This document shows, in pieces, positions 24,668 through 32,550 of a DNA stretch of 64,000 nucleotides. The notes under the pieces are model-generated. The model worked only from the letters and a program-made list of their open reading frames with translations, did not search any database and was not told where the DNA came from. The translations under genes were made by a program, and so were the position numbers. Source of the stretch: Acidimicrobiaceae bacterium (GTDB lineage Bacteria > Actinomycetota > Acidimicrobiia > Acidimicrobiales > RAAP-2); assembly GCA_027306605.1 (NCBI GenBank), contig DAHUZK010000017.1, forward strand, positions 53,207 to 117,206. Reading direction: 5' to 3'. Position 1 is the first letter of the stretch. Each line of letters begins with the position of its first letter.

Positions 24668-25510
24668 GTGGAGCTCGACGACCTCAAGGTCACGCGCTTC
24701 GACGTCCGTCACCGCGTCGCCACGATCACGCTGGACCGCCCGGAGAGGCTGAACTCCTGGACGGGCCGCATGCACGCCGAGTACCGGGCGCTCCTCGAGC
24801 GGGCGCGCCGCGATGCCGGTGTGCGCGTCATCGTCGTGACCGGGGCGGGCCGGGGCTTCTGCGCCGGGGCCGACACGCGGGCGCTCGAGGGTGAGGCCGA
24901 GCGCGGTGCCCACGACCCGGGGCTCGCTGAGGACATCGCCAAGCCGGGCTACGGAATCCGGCCCGAGTTCGACGCTGACTTCGCGTACCACTTCGGCATC
25001 CCCAAGCCGATCATCGCAGCGGTGAACGGACCGGCGGCGGGCGTGGGCCTGGTGCTCGCCTGCTACTGCGACCTGCGCTTCGCGGCGCGGGGCGCCAAGC
25101 TGACCACCGCCCACGGCAGGCTGGGCCTGCCGGCGGAGTACGGGCTCTCGTGGTTGTTGCCCCGCCTGATCGGCGTGACCCGTGCCGCCGACCTGCTGCT
25201 CTCGAGCCGGGTCGTGCTGGCCGAGGAGGCCGAAGGGATGGGCCTCGTGAACCGCACCCTCCCGCCCGACGAGTTGCTCCCCTTCACCTACGAGTACGCC
25301 GGCCGCTTGGCCTCCGAGGTGTCACCGTCCTCACTGGCGGCGACCAAGTTCCAGCTCTACCGGGACCTGCACCGTGACGTCGCGTCGTCTGTCCGCGAAG
25401 CCGGTGTCCGCCTGAACGAGCTCATGGGCGGGCCCGACTTCGCCGAGGGGGTGGCGGCGCTCACGCAGAAGCGGCCGCCGGTGTTCGAGGACCCGGCCAC
25501 GCCGAGGTGA
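24668..25510 (+). CDS. Enoyl-CoA hydratase/isomerase family protein
   Basis: Crotonase-fold enzyme, 280 residues, acting on acyl-CoA thioesters in beta-oxidation or a side pathway. Oxyanion-hole segments are GAGRGFCAGADTRALE and NGPAAGVGLVLACYCDLRFA. The region GRLGLPAEYGLSWLLPRLIG holds the second catalytic position, with Glu present in PAEYG. The start is GTG 24668 directly after the previous stop; no other start fits. Enzyme subtype (hydratase, isomerase or hydrolase) is not certain. EtfBA further along the window could serve the same acyl-CoA oxidation. Confidence 0.9.
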   Translation: MELDDLKVTRFDVRHRVATITLDRPERLNSWTGRMHAEYRALLERARRDAGVRVIVVTGAGRGFCAGADTRALEGEAERGAHDPGLAEDIAKPGYGIRPEFDADFAYHFGIPKPIIAAVNGPAAGVGLVLACYCDLRFAARGAKLTTAHGRLGLPAEYGLSWLLPRLIGVTRAADLLLSSRVVLAEEAEGMGLVNRTLPPDELLPFTYEYAGRLASEVSPSSLAATKFQLYRDLHRDVASSVREAGVRLNELMGGPDFAEGVAALTQKRPPVFEDPATPR

Positions 25511-25523
25511 GCACCAGGGAGCG

Positions 25524-26726
25524 TCAGTCCTCCACCCCGGTGGGCAGCTTCGCCGGATCCCAGCCGAGCAGGGCGACGGCCTGGCGAAAGGCGAAGCGGT
25601 CGGTCATGCCCGCCACGTAGCCGACGGCGGCCCGCACGGCATCGGGCGTCCCGGCCCTCAGATCGGTGGAGCTCGACGCGACCACCGTCCGGTCGGCCAC
25701 GAGATGCGGCCGGTCGGCGAAGTACTCGACCAGCGCGCGGAGCACGCTGATCACGGCCTCGCCCTGCCGGAGCGACGCGTCGCGCAGGTAGATGCGTTCG
25801 TAGTTGCAGGAGCGGAACGACGCCAACGCCTCTGCCGGCCCCTCCTCCATGCCCACCAGCCCGGTGCGCAGGGTGGCCGAGACGACACCGGTGATGAAGG
25901 CGCCGAGCTGCGCGCTCCGCCGTTCGCCGCACAGGTCGCGCACCGCCGGCGGGAGCTGATCGGGTGCGACGACGCCGGCGAGCACGGCGTCCTCCCAGTC
26001 GTGGCAGACGTAGGCGATGCGATCGGCCCAGCTCACCACCTCCCCTTCGGGGCTGGCCGGAGCGGGCCGCGACCAGCTGTGGTTGGCGATGCCGTCGAGG
26101 GTCTCGGCGCAGAGATTGAGCGGGGCCAGCGACACCCGGGCGCCCCACGGCGCGTGGTCGAATCCGCCGGGCACGTAGGGGTCGAGCGCGTCCTCACTGG
26201 CGTGACCACCGGGCCCGTGCCCGCAATCGTGCCCCAGGGCGATGGCCTCGGTGAGCGCCACGTTGAGCCGGCAGGTGCGAGCGATGGCCGTCGCCACCTG
26301 CGCCACCTCGAGCGCGTGCGTGAGGCGCGTGCGCTGATGGTCCCGGGGGAAGACGAAGACCTGGGTCTTGCCGGCCAGACGCCGGAAGGCGGTGGCATGC
26401 AGGATGCGGTCGCGGTCACGCTCGAAGCAGGTGCGCCAGGGATCGGGCTCCTCGTCCCTGGCGCGCCGGCCGGACGCGGTGGAGCGTGTGGCACCGGGCG
26501 CCAGCCGCTCGTCCTCGAGCGACCGGCGCTCCTCGCGGCCGCAGGGCGCGACCAAACCCGCTTGGTCGTCGAGAAGCGCGCCCGGCATCCCGACGGTGGC
26601 GTGCGAGTCGGCATGGGCCAGGCGGGCCGGGCCCGAGTACCCCTCCATCGTCGCAGCCCAGCGGGCGCTGCGGTCGGTCTCGCCGGCCCTGGGCCATCCG
26701 TCCGCGTCAGCGGGCCGTCCGTCCAT
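25524..26726 (-). CDS. dgt: dGTPase-like deoxynucleotide triphosphohydrolase (HD domain)
   Basis: Hydrolyses dNTPs to nucleoside and triphosphate, adjusting DNA precursor pools. 400 residues with the HD metal site: RLTHALEVAQ (first His), ALGHDCGHGPGGH (His-Asp pair and the extended helix) and the distal WADRIAYVCHDWED supplying the last Asp. The conserved opening RDRDRILHATAFRRLAGKTQ is intact. The first 110 residues are unlike relatives and Arg/Ala-rich; the start at ATG 26726 is kept because CAGACT lies 7 nt upstream, but an internal ATG is possible. Convergent with the enoyl-CoA hydratase. Confidence 0.88.
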   Translation of the reverse strand: MDGRPADADGWPRAGETDRSARWAATMEGYSGPARLAHADSHATVGMPGALLDDQAGLVAPCGREERRSLEDERLAPGATRSTASGRRARDEEPDPWRTCFERDRDRILHATAFRRLAGKTQVFVFPRDHQRTRLTHALEVAQVATAIARTCRLNVALTEAIALGHDCGHGPGGHASEDALDPYVPGGFDHAPWGARVSLAPLNLCAETLDGIANHSWSRPAPASPEGEVVSWADRIAYVCHDWEDAVLAGVVAPDQLPPAVRDLCGERRSAQLGAFITGVVSATLRTGLVGMEEGPAEALASFRSCNYERIYLRDASLRQGEAVISVLRALVEYFADRPHLVADRTVVASSSTDLRAGTPDAVRAAVGYVAGMTDRFAFRQAVALLGWDPAKLPTGVED

Positions 26727-26750
26727 GTCTGGAAGTCTGCCCCGTGGCAG

Positions 26751-26756
26751 TAACGT
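26751..26756 (+). promoter_or_regulatory. -10 element (TAACGT) for the DUF3107/ArsA transcript
   Basis: TAACGT stands about 50 nt before GTG 26807, which itself has a good ribosome-binding site (GAGGAG, 9 nt spacing). This would be a normal leadered promoter in the 80-bp divergent gap with the dGTPase gene. Pattern-based. Confidence 0.35.
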
Positions 26757-26806
26757 CCAGGTGTCCCGAGGACCGCTCGACGGGCCCGTGAGAGGAGCAA
26801 GACCAG

Positions 26807-27043
26807 GTGGACGTGCGCATCGGCATCACCCACACCCCCAAGGAGCTCGAGGTGGAGATGCCCGAGGGCGAGGACCGCGACAAGGTCGTCGCCGAGATCG
26901 AGAAGCTCCTGAAGACGGGCGACGGCGTCCTGTGGCTGACCGACCGCAAGGGGCGCCGGATCGGCGTCCCGGTCGTCAAGGTCGCCTATGTGGAGGTCGG
27001 GGCGCCGAGCGGGGAGCGCCGCGTCGGTTTCGGCGCACCCTGA
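26807..27043 (+). CDS. DUF3107 family protein
   Basis: A 78-residue actinobacterial protein, MDVRIGITHTPKELEVEMPE at the start, with a central GDGVLWLTDRKGRRIGVPVVK beta segment. The family is small, cytosolic and of unknown function. GTG 26807 has GAGGAG nine bases upstream. It begins a tight run of genes followed by two ArsA/Get3-like ATPases. In mycobacteria the homologue lies in the wider neighbourhood of whiB1 and pdtaS (from memory), and both occur within 6 kb here, so the linkage may be ancient. Confidence 0.88.
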   Translation: MDVRIGITHTPKELEVEMPEGEDRDKVVAEIEKLLKTGDGVLWLTDRKGRRIGVPVVKVAYVEVGAPSGERRVGFGAP

Positions 27044-27077
27044 GCGGGCCCGTGGCGGCGGGACGGGCGCGGGGCGG

Positions 27078-27137
27078 GTGACCACGGGGGCCGTGACCAC
27101 AGGAGCCGTGACCACAGGAACCGTGACCACAGGGCTC
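27078..27137 (+). repeat. 15-bp tandem repeat carrying four in-frame GTG codons
   Basis: Four near-identical units beginning GTGACCAC lie end to end at the 5' end of the first ArsA gene. Each unit restores an in-frame GTG that could start translation, so copy-number change alters only the N-terminal length or the choice of start. Confidence 0.9.
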
Positions 27138-28079
27138 TCGCTTCTCGACCTGCGCCTGGTCTTCGTGACGGGCAAGGGCGGCGTGGGCAAGACGACGGTC
27201 GCCGCCGGCCTGGCGCAGCTGGCCGCCGAGCAGGGTCGGCGCGTCCTGGTCTGCGAGGTCGACGCCAAGGGGGACGTCACCGCGCTCTTCGAGGCGCCGC
27301 CGACCGACTTCACGCCCCGCGAGATCGCGCCGGGCGTGTGGTCGATGTCGATGGACACCGAGGCCTCGCTGCGTGAGTACCTCAAGCTGCACCTGCGCAT
27401 CCCGGTGGTCGGCCGGATCGGGCCCCTGGCCAAGGCCTTCGACTTCGTGGCCACGGCCGCGCCCGGTGTGCGCGAGATCCTGACGGTGGGCAAGTTCTGC
27501 TGGGAGGTCCGGGAGTCCCACTACGACCTGGTCGTGGTCGACGCGCCGGCGAGCGGCCACATCGTGGGGCAGCTGGCCGCCCCGCAGGCCATCAACGACC
27601 TGGTCAAGGTCGGGCTCATCCGCAGCCAGACCGACTGGATGCTCGACATCCTCTCGGACCCGCGCCAGACGGGCCTGGTCGCCGTGTGCACCCCCGAGGA
27701 GATGCCGGTCAACGAGACCCTCGAGCTGGCCGAACGGGTGCGGGCCGAGACCACCGTCCGCCTCTCGGCCATCGTCGTGAACCGCGTGCTGCCCGAGCTC
27801 TTCGGCCAGCGCGAGGAGGAGATCTTCGAGCAGCTGCGCCGGCCCGGGAACGAGGCGACGCTGTCGGAGCGAGCCGGCGGCGACGTCGCACCGGTCCTCG
27901 AGGCGGCACGACTCGCCGTGACGCTGCGGCGGACGCGTTCCGCGCACCTCCAGCGGCTCCAGGCCGGCCTTCCCGACGGCCTGCCCGTGCTGTTGTTGCC
28001 GTACCTGTTCGCCCGCAGCTTCGGGGCGCGCACGACGCGCCAGGTGGCCCGGGCCCTCGGCGAGGAGCTCGGATTGTGA
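27078..28079 (+). CDS. ArsA/Get3-family ATPase, first of two
   Basis: A 333-residue ATPase of the anion-transporting/Get3 family: Walker A VTGKGGVGKTTVAAGLA, a switch-like VDAKGDVTALF, and VDAPASGHIVGQ at switch II. It lacks the transmembrane-substrate groove of eukaryotic Get3; actinobacterial members are proposed to act in stress or redox defence. The start is ambiguous: a 15-bp repeat supplies four in-frame GTG codons (27078, 27093, 27108, 27123), each giving a VTTG leader before LSLLDLRLVFVTG. The family's usual start would fit the last. Pairs with the next ArsA gene. Confidence 0.88.
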   Translation: MTTGAVTTGAVTTGTVTTGLSLLDLRLVFVTGKGGVGKTTVAAGLAQLAAEQGRRVLVCEVDAKGDVTALFEAPPTDFTPREIAPGVWSMSMDTEASLREYLKLHLRIPVVGRIGPLAKAFDFVATAAPGVREILTVGKFCWEVRESHYDLVVVDAPASGHIVGQLAAPQAINDLVKVGLIRSQTDWMLDILSDPRQTGLVAVCTPEEMPVNETLELAERVRAETTVRLSAIVVNRVLPELFGQREEEIFEQLRRPGNEATLSERAGGDVAPVLEAARLAVTLRRTRSAHLQRLQAGLPDGLPVLLLPYLFARSFGARTTRQVARALGEELGL

Positions 28080-28107
28080 GCGTGGAGGAGCTCGGGCAGT
28101 GAGCGTG
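28062..28107 (+). repeat. 23-bp tandem duplication across the ArsA-ArsA junction
   Basis: Two adjacent 23-bp copies differ at only three positions (GAGGAGCTCGG...GTGAGCGTG). The first contains the stop codon of the upstream ArsA gene and the second contains the start GTG 28099 of the downstream one, so the duplication has inserted a spacer between genes that would otherwise overlap. Confidence 0.9.
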
Positions 28108-29259
28108 GCCCAGGCGCCCGTGGCCAAGACCGTCGCCCAGCTGCTGGCGGCCAAGGGCATCGTGATCGCATGCGGGCCGGGGGGTGTGGGCAAGACGACG
28201 ACGGCCGCCTCCCTGGCGGCGACCGCCGTGGTGGAGGAGGGTGGCCGCGTCCTCGTCCTGACCGTCGACCCCGCCCGACGCCTGGCCGACGCGCTGGGGT
28301 TGAAGGGGATCGGGAACGACGAGGTCCGCATCCCCGACGAGGTGTTCGCCCGGGCGGCGGCCCGTCCGAGGGGCGAGCTCTGGGCCGCCATGCTCGACAC
28401 CAAGCAGAGCTGGGACGATCTCATCCGGACCCACGCGCCGGACGAGGAGACGCGGGAGCAGATCCTGGCCAACCCGCTGTATCAGAACATCTCCGGTCGC
28501 TTCGTGCAGTCGCACGACTACATCGCCATGGAGCGTCTCTACGAGATCCACTGCGAGGGCAAGTACGACCTGATCGTCGTGGACACGCCGCCGACGCGCA
28601 ACGCGCTCGACTTCCTCGACGCGCCCCAGCGCATGGCCGACTTCTTCTCCTCGCGCCTGTTGCGCTGGCTGATCGTGCCGTACCGGTCCCGCCTGGTCAA
28701 CGTGGCCTCCCGGCCCTTCTACCAGGTGGCCGACCGCATCCTCGGCACGCAGTTCCTCGCCGACATCTCGGAGTTCTTCATCCTCTTCCAGTCCATGTAC
28801 AACGGGTTCGTCGACCGGGCGGAGGCGGTGACGCGCCTGCTGTCGGACCGCCGGACGACCTTCATGGTCGTCTCGACGCTGGAGGCGACGCCGGTGCGCG
28901 AGGCCGAGTTCTTCTCCGCCGAGCTGACGGCTCGCAAGCTGCATCTCGGTGCGGTCGTGCTCAACAAGGTGCTGCCCGCCTACCTGCGCGAGGTCAAGAC
29001 CGACAAGTTGGCCCAGTCCATGGCGAGCCGGAGCGACGAGTTGGCCGATGGCCTGACCGACGACCCCACGGTGGCCGGCCGCGTCGTGCGCGAGGTCGCC
29101 GAGAGCTTCCTCAATTTCGGCGTGGTGGCGCGTCGCGAGGCCGAGCAGCAGGCGGAGCTGCGCGGCGCCCCGGACGTGCTGGTGACCGTCCCCTTCTACG
29201 ACGCCGACATCTTCGACATGGAAGGACTGCTCCGGCTGGGCGCGCAGGTCTGGGACTGA
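28099..29259 (+). CDS. ArsA/Get3-family ATPase, second of two
   Basis: A 386-residue paralogue with Walker A CGPGGVGKTTTAA, switch I LTVDPARRLADALGL and switch II VDTPPTRNALDFLDAP. These are closer to the canonical Get3/ArsA pattern than in its neighbour. The C-terminal third carries the hydrophobic helices seen in ArsA-like proteins. It lies 19 nt after the first ATPase. Two non-identical neighbouring ArsA-like genes are common in actinobacteria (for example the mycobacterial Rv3679-Rv3680 pair, which is beside a whiB gene), suggesting a heterodimer (inference). Confidence 0.9.
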   Translation: MSVAQAPVAKTVAQLLAAKGIVIACGPGGVGKTTTAASLAATAVVEEGGRVLVLTVDPARRLADALGLKGIGNDEVRIPDEVFARAAARPRGELWAAMLDTKQSWDDLIRTHAPDEETREQILANPLYQNISGRFVQSHDYIAMERLYEIHCEGKYDLIVVDTPPTRNALDFLDAPQRMADFFSSRLLRWLIVPYRSRLVNVASRPFYQVADRILGTQFLADISEFFILFQSMYNGFVDRAEAVTRLLSDRRTTFMVVSTLEATPVREAEFFSAELTARKLHLGAVVLNKVLPAYLREVKTDKLAQSMASRSDELADGLTDDPTVAGRVVREVAESFLNFGVVARREAEQQAELRGAPDVLVTVPFYDADIFDMEGLLRLGAQVWD

Positions 29260-29295
29260 CGCCTTCCGCCCGCTCGCCGGACCGGCGGGGGCGCC

Positions 29296-29301
29296 TACCA
29301 T
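29296..29301 (+). promoter_or_regulatory. -10 element (TACCAT) of leaderless O-methyltransferase transcript
   Basis: TACCAT is followed by exactly 7 nt and ATG 29309, without any Shine-Dalgarno sequence. It suggests an internal promoter after the ArsA pair. Confidence 0.5.
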
Positions 29302-29308
29302 CGGGGCC

Positions 29309-29956
29309 ATGACCCAGCTGGTCGATCCCGAGGTGCTCGAATACGCCGACGCGCACACCACGGCCCCGCCGGGCCATCTCGAGTCGGTGGACGCAGCGAC
29401 GCGGGAGGGCTTCGGCGCCTGGGGGATGATGGTGGGCCGCCAGGAGGGCCGCTTCCTCGAGCTCCTCGTCTTCGCCGCCCAGGCCACCCGGATCCTCGAG
29501 ATCGGGACCTTCACCGGCTATTCGGCCATCGCCATGGCGGCGGGCCTGCCCAAGGGTGGCGCCATCATCTCGCTCGAGCTCGACCCGCACCACGCCCAGG
29601 TGGCGCGCGGGAACATCGCGGCCGCCGGGCTGGAGAGCTCCATCAGCGTGATCGAGGGCCCGGCCCTGCGCTCGCTCGAGGAGCTGCAGGGTCCCTTCGA
29701 CCTCGTCTTCATCGATGCCGACAAGGTCTCCTACGACGCCTACTACGAGGCGGTCCTGCCCAAGCTGGCGCCCCACGGGCTCGTCGTGGTGGACAACACG
29801 CTGCAGGGTGGCGGCGTCCTGGCGTCGGAGCGGGACCCACACGAGGGTGCCCGGGCGCTGCGCGCCTTCAACGACAAGGTGGTCAACGACCCGCGCGTCG
29901 TGTGCGTGCTGACGACCATCCGCGACGGCGTGACCCTGATCCGACGGGCCGGTTGA
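29309..29956 (+). CDS. SAM-dependent O-methyltransferase (Methyltransf_3/caffeoyl-CoA type)
   Basis: A 215-residue class I methyltransferase. The SAM-binding loop is EIGTFTGYSAIAMA, followed by the acidic ISLELDPHH, and the metal/catalytic region is VFIDADKVSYDAYYE with the conserved VVVDNTLQGG. The Asp and Asn residues that bind the divalent metal are retained. Relatives methylate catechol-like substrates or are of unknown substrate. Start ATG 29309 is 7 nt after TACCAT. The following gene begins 46 bp later across an 8-bp repeat. Confidence 0.9.
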   Translation: MTQLVDPEVLEYADAHTTAPPGHLESVDAATREGFGAWGMMVGRQEGRFLELLVFAAQATRILEIGTFTGYSAIAMAAGLPKGGAIISLELDPHHAQVARGNIAAAGLESSISVIEGPALRSLEELQGPFDLVFIDADKVSYDAYYEAVLPKLAPHGLVVVDNTLQGGGVLASERDPHEGARALRAFNDKVVNDPRVVCVLTTIRDGVTLIRRAG

Positions 29957-29966
29957 GGGACCGGCA

Positions 29967-29998
29967 GGACGACGGGACGACGGGACGACGGGACGACC
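29967..29998 (+). repeat. 8-bp tandem repeat before the PHP gene
   Basis: Four copies of GGACGACG (the last with one change) fill most of the gap between the methyltransferase stop and the GTG start of the PHP gene. Copy-number change would alter the spacing to the start and any ribosome-binding purines. Confidence 0.9.
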
Positions 29999-30002
29999 CA
30001 GC

Positions 30003-30878
30003 GTGCTCGACTACCACCTCCACCTCTGGCCGCACTCGGAACACGACACGCCACTCCGCCCGGAGCAGCTGGCCGACTACTGCGCCCGCGCTCGGGAAGC
30101 GGGCGTGACCGAGCTGGCGCTGACCGAGCACCTGTTCCGCTTCCGCCAGGCCGACGCGCTGCTCGGCGGATTCTGGGACGACGGTCGCGTCCCGCCCGCA
30201 CTGGCCGAGTCGATGGCCGACTACTGGAAATTCCACGCCACGGCCGACCTCGACGCATACGTCGAGTGCGCCCTGGAGGCGAAGGCGGCCGGACTGCCCG
30301 TCGTGATCGGTCTCGAGGTGGACTACTACGAGGGCCGCATGGACGATGTGGCCCGGCTGCTGGCGGACTACCCCTTCGACGTCCTGCTCGGTTCGGTGCA
30401 CTGGGTGGGAGGGTGGCGCTTCGACGACCTGTCCGACCCGGTCTCGATGCAGGAGTGGTCCACCCGTCAGGTCGACGCGTGCTGGGAGGCCTACACCGAG
30501 GCGCTCGAGGAGCTGGCGGCGACGCGTGCCTGCGACGTGTTGGCCCACCCGGACCTCATCAAGGTGGCGGGCCATGTCCCGGCCGCGCCCCAGGAGTGGT
30601 GGGACCGCATGGCCGAGGCGGCGGTCTCCTCGGGCATGGCGGCCGAGGTGTCCTCGGCGGGCTGGCGCAAGCCGGTCGGCGAGCAGTACCCGGCCCTCGG
30701 CCTCCTGGAGCGCTTCGTGGCAGGAGGCGTGGCGCTGACGACCGCGTCCGACGCGCACCATCTCGAGCACGTGGCGGACCGCGCCGACGACCTGCGCGCG
30801 CTCCTGACCGCGGCCGGTGTGAGGACATTGCAGGGCTATCGCTCCCGGAGGCCGTACCCGGTGGCGGTGGAGGGCTGA
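30003..30878 (+). CDS. PHP-domain phosphoesterase (HisJ/histidinol-phosphatase-like)
   Basis: A 291-residue PHP-superfamily metal-dependent phosphoesterase. Metal ligands appear in order: DYHLHLW (first His-x-His), TEHLFRF, GLEVDYYEG (Glu), GSVHWVGG (His), LAHPDLIK (His) and TASDAHH (Asp-x-His) near the C-terminus. Histidinol-phosphatase is the commonest annotation; nucleotidase and other phosphoesterase roles are equally possible because no his genes are near. Start GTG 30003 follows the repeat tract. The stop overlaps the PdtaS start by one base. Confidence 0.9.
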   Translation: MLDYHLHLWPHSEHDTPLRPEQLADYCARAREAGVTELALTEHLFRFRQADALLGGFWDDGRVPPALAESMADYWKFHATADLDAYVECALEAKAAGLPVVIGLEVDYYEGRMDDVARLLADYPFDVLLGSVHWVGGWRFDDLSDPVSMQEWSTRQVDACWEAYTEALEELAATRACDVLAHPDLIKVAGHVPAAPQEWWDRMAEAAVSSGMAAEVSSAGWRKPVGEQYPALGLLERFVAGGVALTTASDAHHLEHVADRADDLRALLTAAGVRTLQGYRSRRPYPVAVEG

Positions 30879-32443
30879 TGCCGACCCCGGCCGAGCTGGC
30901 GCTGAGCCACACCGACCTCAAGCCCGAGGAGCTGGGCCACCTGCAGCGGCTGCTGGGCAGCTGGAGCGTGCTCGCCGACCTGTCCTTCTCCGACCTCCTG
31001 CTCCTCGTCCCGGTGCGGGTCGACGTCGCCGGGCCCGACGACACGTTGCGGGAGTCGGCCCAGAAGGACCCCGAGCTCGTCGTGCTGGGGCAGATGCGGC
31101 CCAACAACAGGCCCACCCTGGTCGACCAGGACCTGGTGGGCCAGACGGTCAACGAGTCGCAATGGACACTGGTGGCCAAGTGCCTGCACTCGGGCGAGAT
31201 CGTCCGGGGCAGCATCCACCACCCGATCCTGGGCGAGCAGGTGCCGGTGGAGAACATCCCGGTCCGCTTCGAGGGCCGGATCATCGGGGCGCTGCTCCGC
31301 GTCTCGCTGGCGCCGCTGAAGGGCCCGACGAGCATGTACGAGCGCACCTACCTCGACGTGTTCGAACGGCTGGCGGACATGGTCGCCCAGTCCGCCTTCC
31401 CCTTCCCCGACGAGGACGTCGGGACCGAGGAGGCGCCCCGCGTCGGTGACGGCGTCGTCGTGGTCGACGCCGACGGCCGTGTCGAGTTCGCCTCGCCCAA
31501 CGCCCTCAACGCCTTCCATCGCATGGGCATCTACACCCAGCCCGAAGGCCGGCGCTTCGCCGACCTCGACATCGAGGAATCGGCGGTCGAGTGGGCTCTG
31601 GCCACGGGGCGCCCCGTGGTCGAAGAGGTCGAGCGGCGGCCCGACGTCATCGTGCTGGTGCACTGCATCCCGTTGCTCTCGCACGGTGTCGTCACCGGCG
31701 CCATGATCCTCTTGCGCGACGTCACCGACGTGCGGCGGCTGGACCGGCTGCTGCTCTCGAAGGATGCGGCGATCCGCGAGGTGCACCACCGGGTGAAGAA
31801 CAACCTGCAGACCATTTCGTCGCTCCTGAGCCTGCAGGCACGGCGGGTCGGTGACCGGGCGGCCCGGGTGGCACTGCACGAGGCCGAGCGCCGCGTGCGC
31901 TCCATCGCGCTGGTGCACGAGATCCTCTCGCGTGACCCGAGCGACCAGGTCCCCTTCGCCGAGATCGTGGCTCCGCTGGTGCAGATGGCCGAGGACTCGG
32001 TCGTCTCCTCGCGGCCGGTCGAGATCTCGGTCCACGGGGATCTCGGTGACGTGACGGCCGATGTCGCCACGCCGCTGGCGGTGACGGTGGCCGAGCTGTT
32101 GCAGAACGCCGTTGAGCACGCCTTCGGTCCCGAAGTCGCGGGAAACGAGGACGGCTCGGCCGGGCTGGACGAAGCCGCAGACGCTGCGGGCTCGGCGCCG
32201 GTCGGCCACGTCGACCTGACGCTGTCGAGCGACGAGACCGCCCTGCGCGTCGAGGTCCGTGACGACGGCGTCGGACTTCCCGAGGGCTTCGACATCGAGC
32301 ACACGGAGAGCCTCGGCCTGTCCATCGTGCGCGATCTGGTCGTGAGCCAGCTCGAGGGGACGATCTCCATGACCGGTCTGCCCGCCTCCGACGGCGGCGG
32401 CACGCGCGTGGCGATCTCGGTGCCGGTGCGGGGTCCCCGGTGA
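30878..32443 (+). CDS. pdtaS: PdtaS-type sensor histidine kinase
   Basis: A soluble sensor kinase of the HWE/HisKA_2 group, 521 residues: an N-terminal GAF-like domain (about 1-150), a PAS domain (about 186-290), the dimerisation/phospho-acceptor helix REVHHRVKNNLQTISSLL with His303 as acceptor, and a HATPase_c domain (QNAVEHAF, DDGVGLPEGF, SLGLSIVRDL). Actinobacterial PdtaS partners the RNA-binding ANTAR regulator PdtaR, not present here, and has been tied to copper, nitric oxide and c-di-GMP signals (from the literature). ATG 30878 overlaps the previous stop. It converges on whiB, as its homologue does in Mycobacterium. Confidence 0.88.
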   Translation: MPTPAELALSHTDLKPEELGHLQRLLGSWSVLADLSFSDLLLLVPVRVDVAGPDDTLRESAQKDPELVVLGQMRPNNRPTLVDQDLVGQTVNESQWTLVAKCLHSGEIVRGSIHHPILGEQVPVENIPVRFEGRIIGALLRVSLAPLKGPTSMYERTYLDVFERLADMVAQSAFPFPDEDVGTEEAPRVGDGVVVVDADGRVEFASPNALNAFHRMGIYTQPEGRRFADLDIEESAVEWALATGRPVVEEVERRPDVIVLVHCIPLLSHGVVTGAMILLRDVTDVRRLDRLLLSKDAAIREVHHRVKNNLQTISSLLSLQARRVGDRAARVALHEAERRVRSIALVHEILSRDPSDQVPFAEIVAPLVQMAEDSVVSSRPVEISVHGDLGDVTADVATPLAVTVAELLQNAVEHAFGPEVAGNEDGSAGLDEAADAAGSAPVGHVDLTLSSDETALRVEVRDDGVGLPEGFDIEHTESLGLSIVRDLVVSQLEGTISMTGLPASDGGGTRVAISVPVRGPR

Positions 32444-32500
32444 AGACGCCCGTCAGCGAAGCTCGACGAACGACGTCCGGTGAACGAGGCTCGACGCGGG

Positions 32501-32550
32501 GTGAGTGATCAGTGAGTGATCTGAGCGATCAGAGTGATCAGTGTGATCAG
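32501..32550 (+). repeat. GATC-rich short repeats between pdtaS and whiB
   Basis: Five GATC tetramers occur in 42 bp (32507, 32518, 32527, 32536, 32545), spaced 11, 9, 9 and 9 bp, in a degenerate TGATCAGNG repeat. The tract is at the tail-to-tail junction and runs into the whiB stop codon (TCA at 32547-32549). It is not a clear Rho-independent terminator. Confidence 0.8.
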
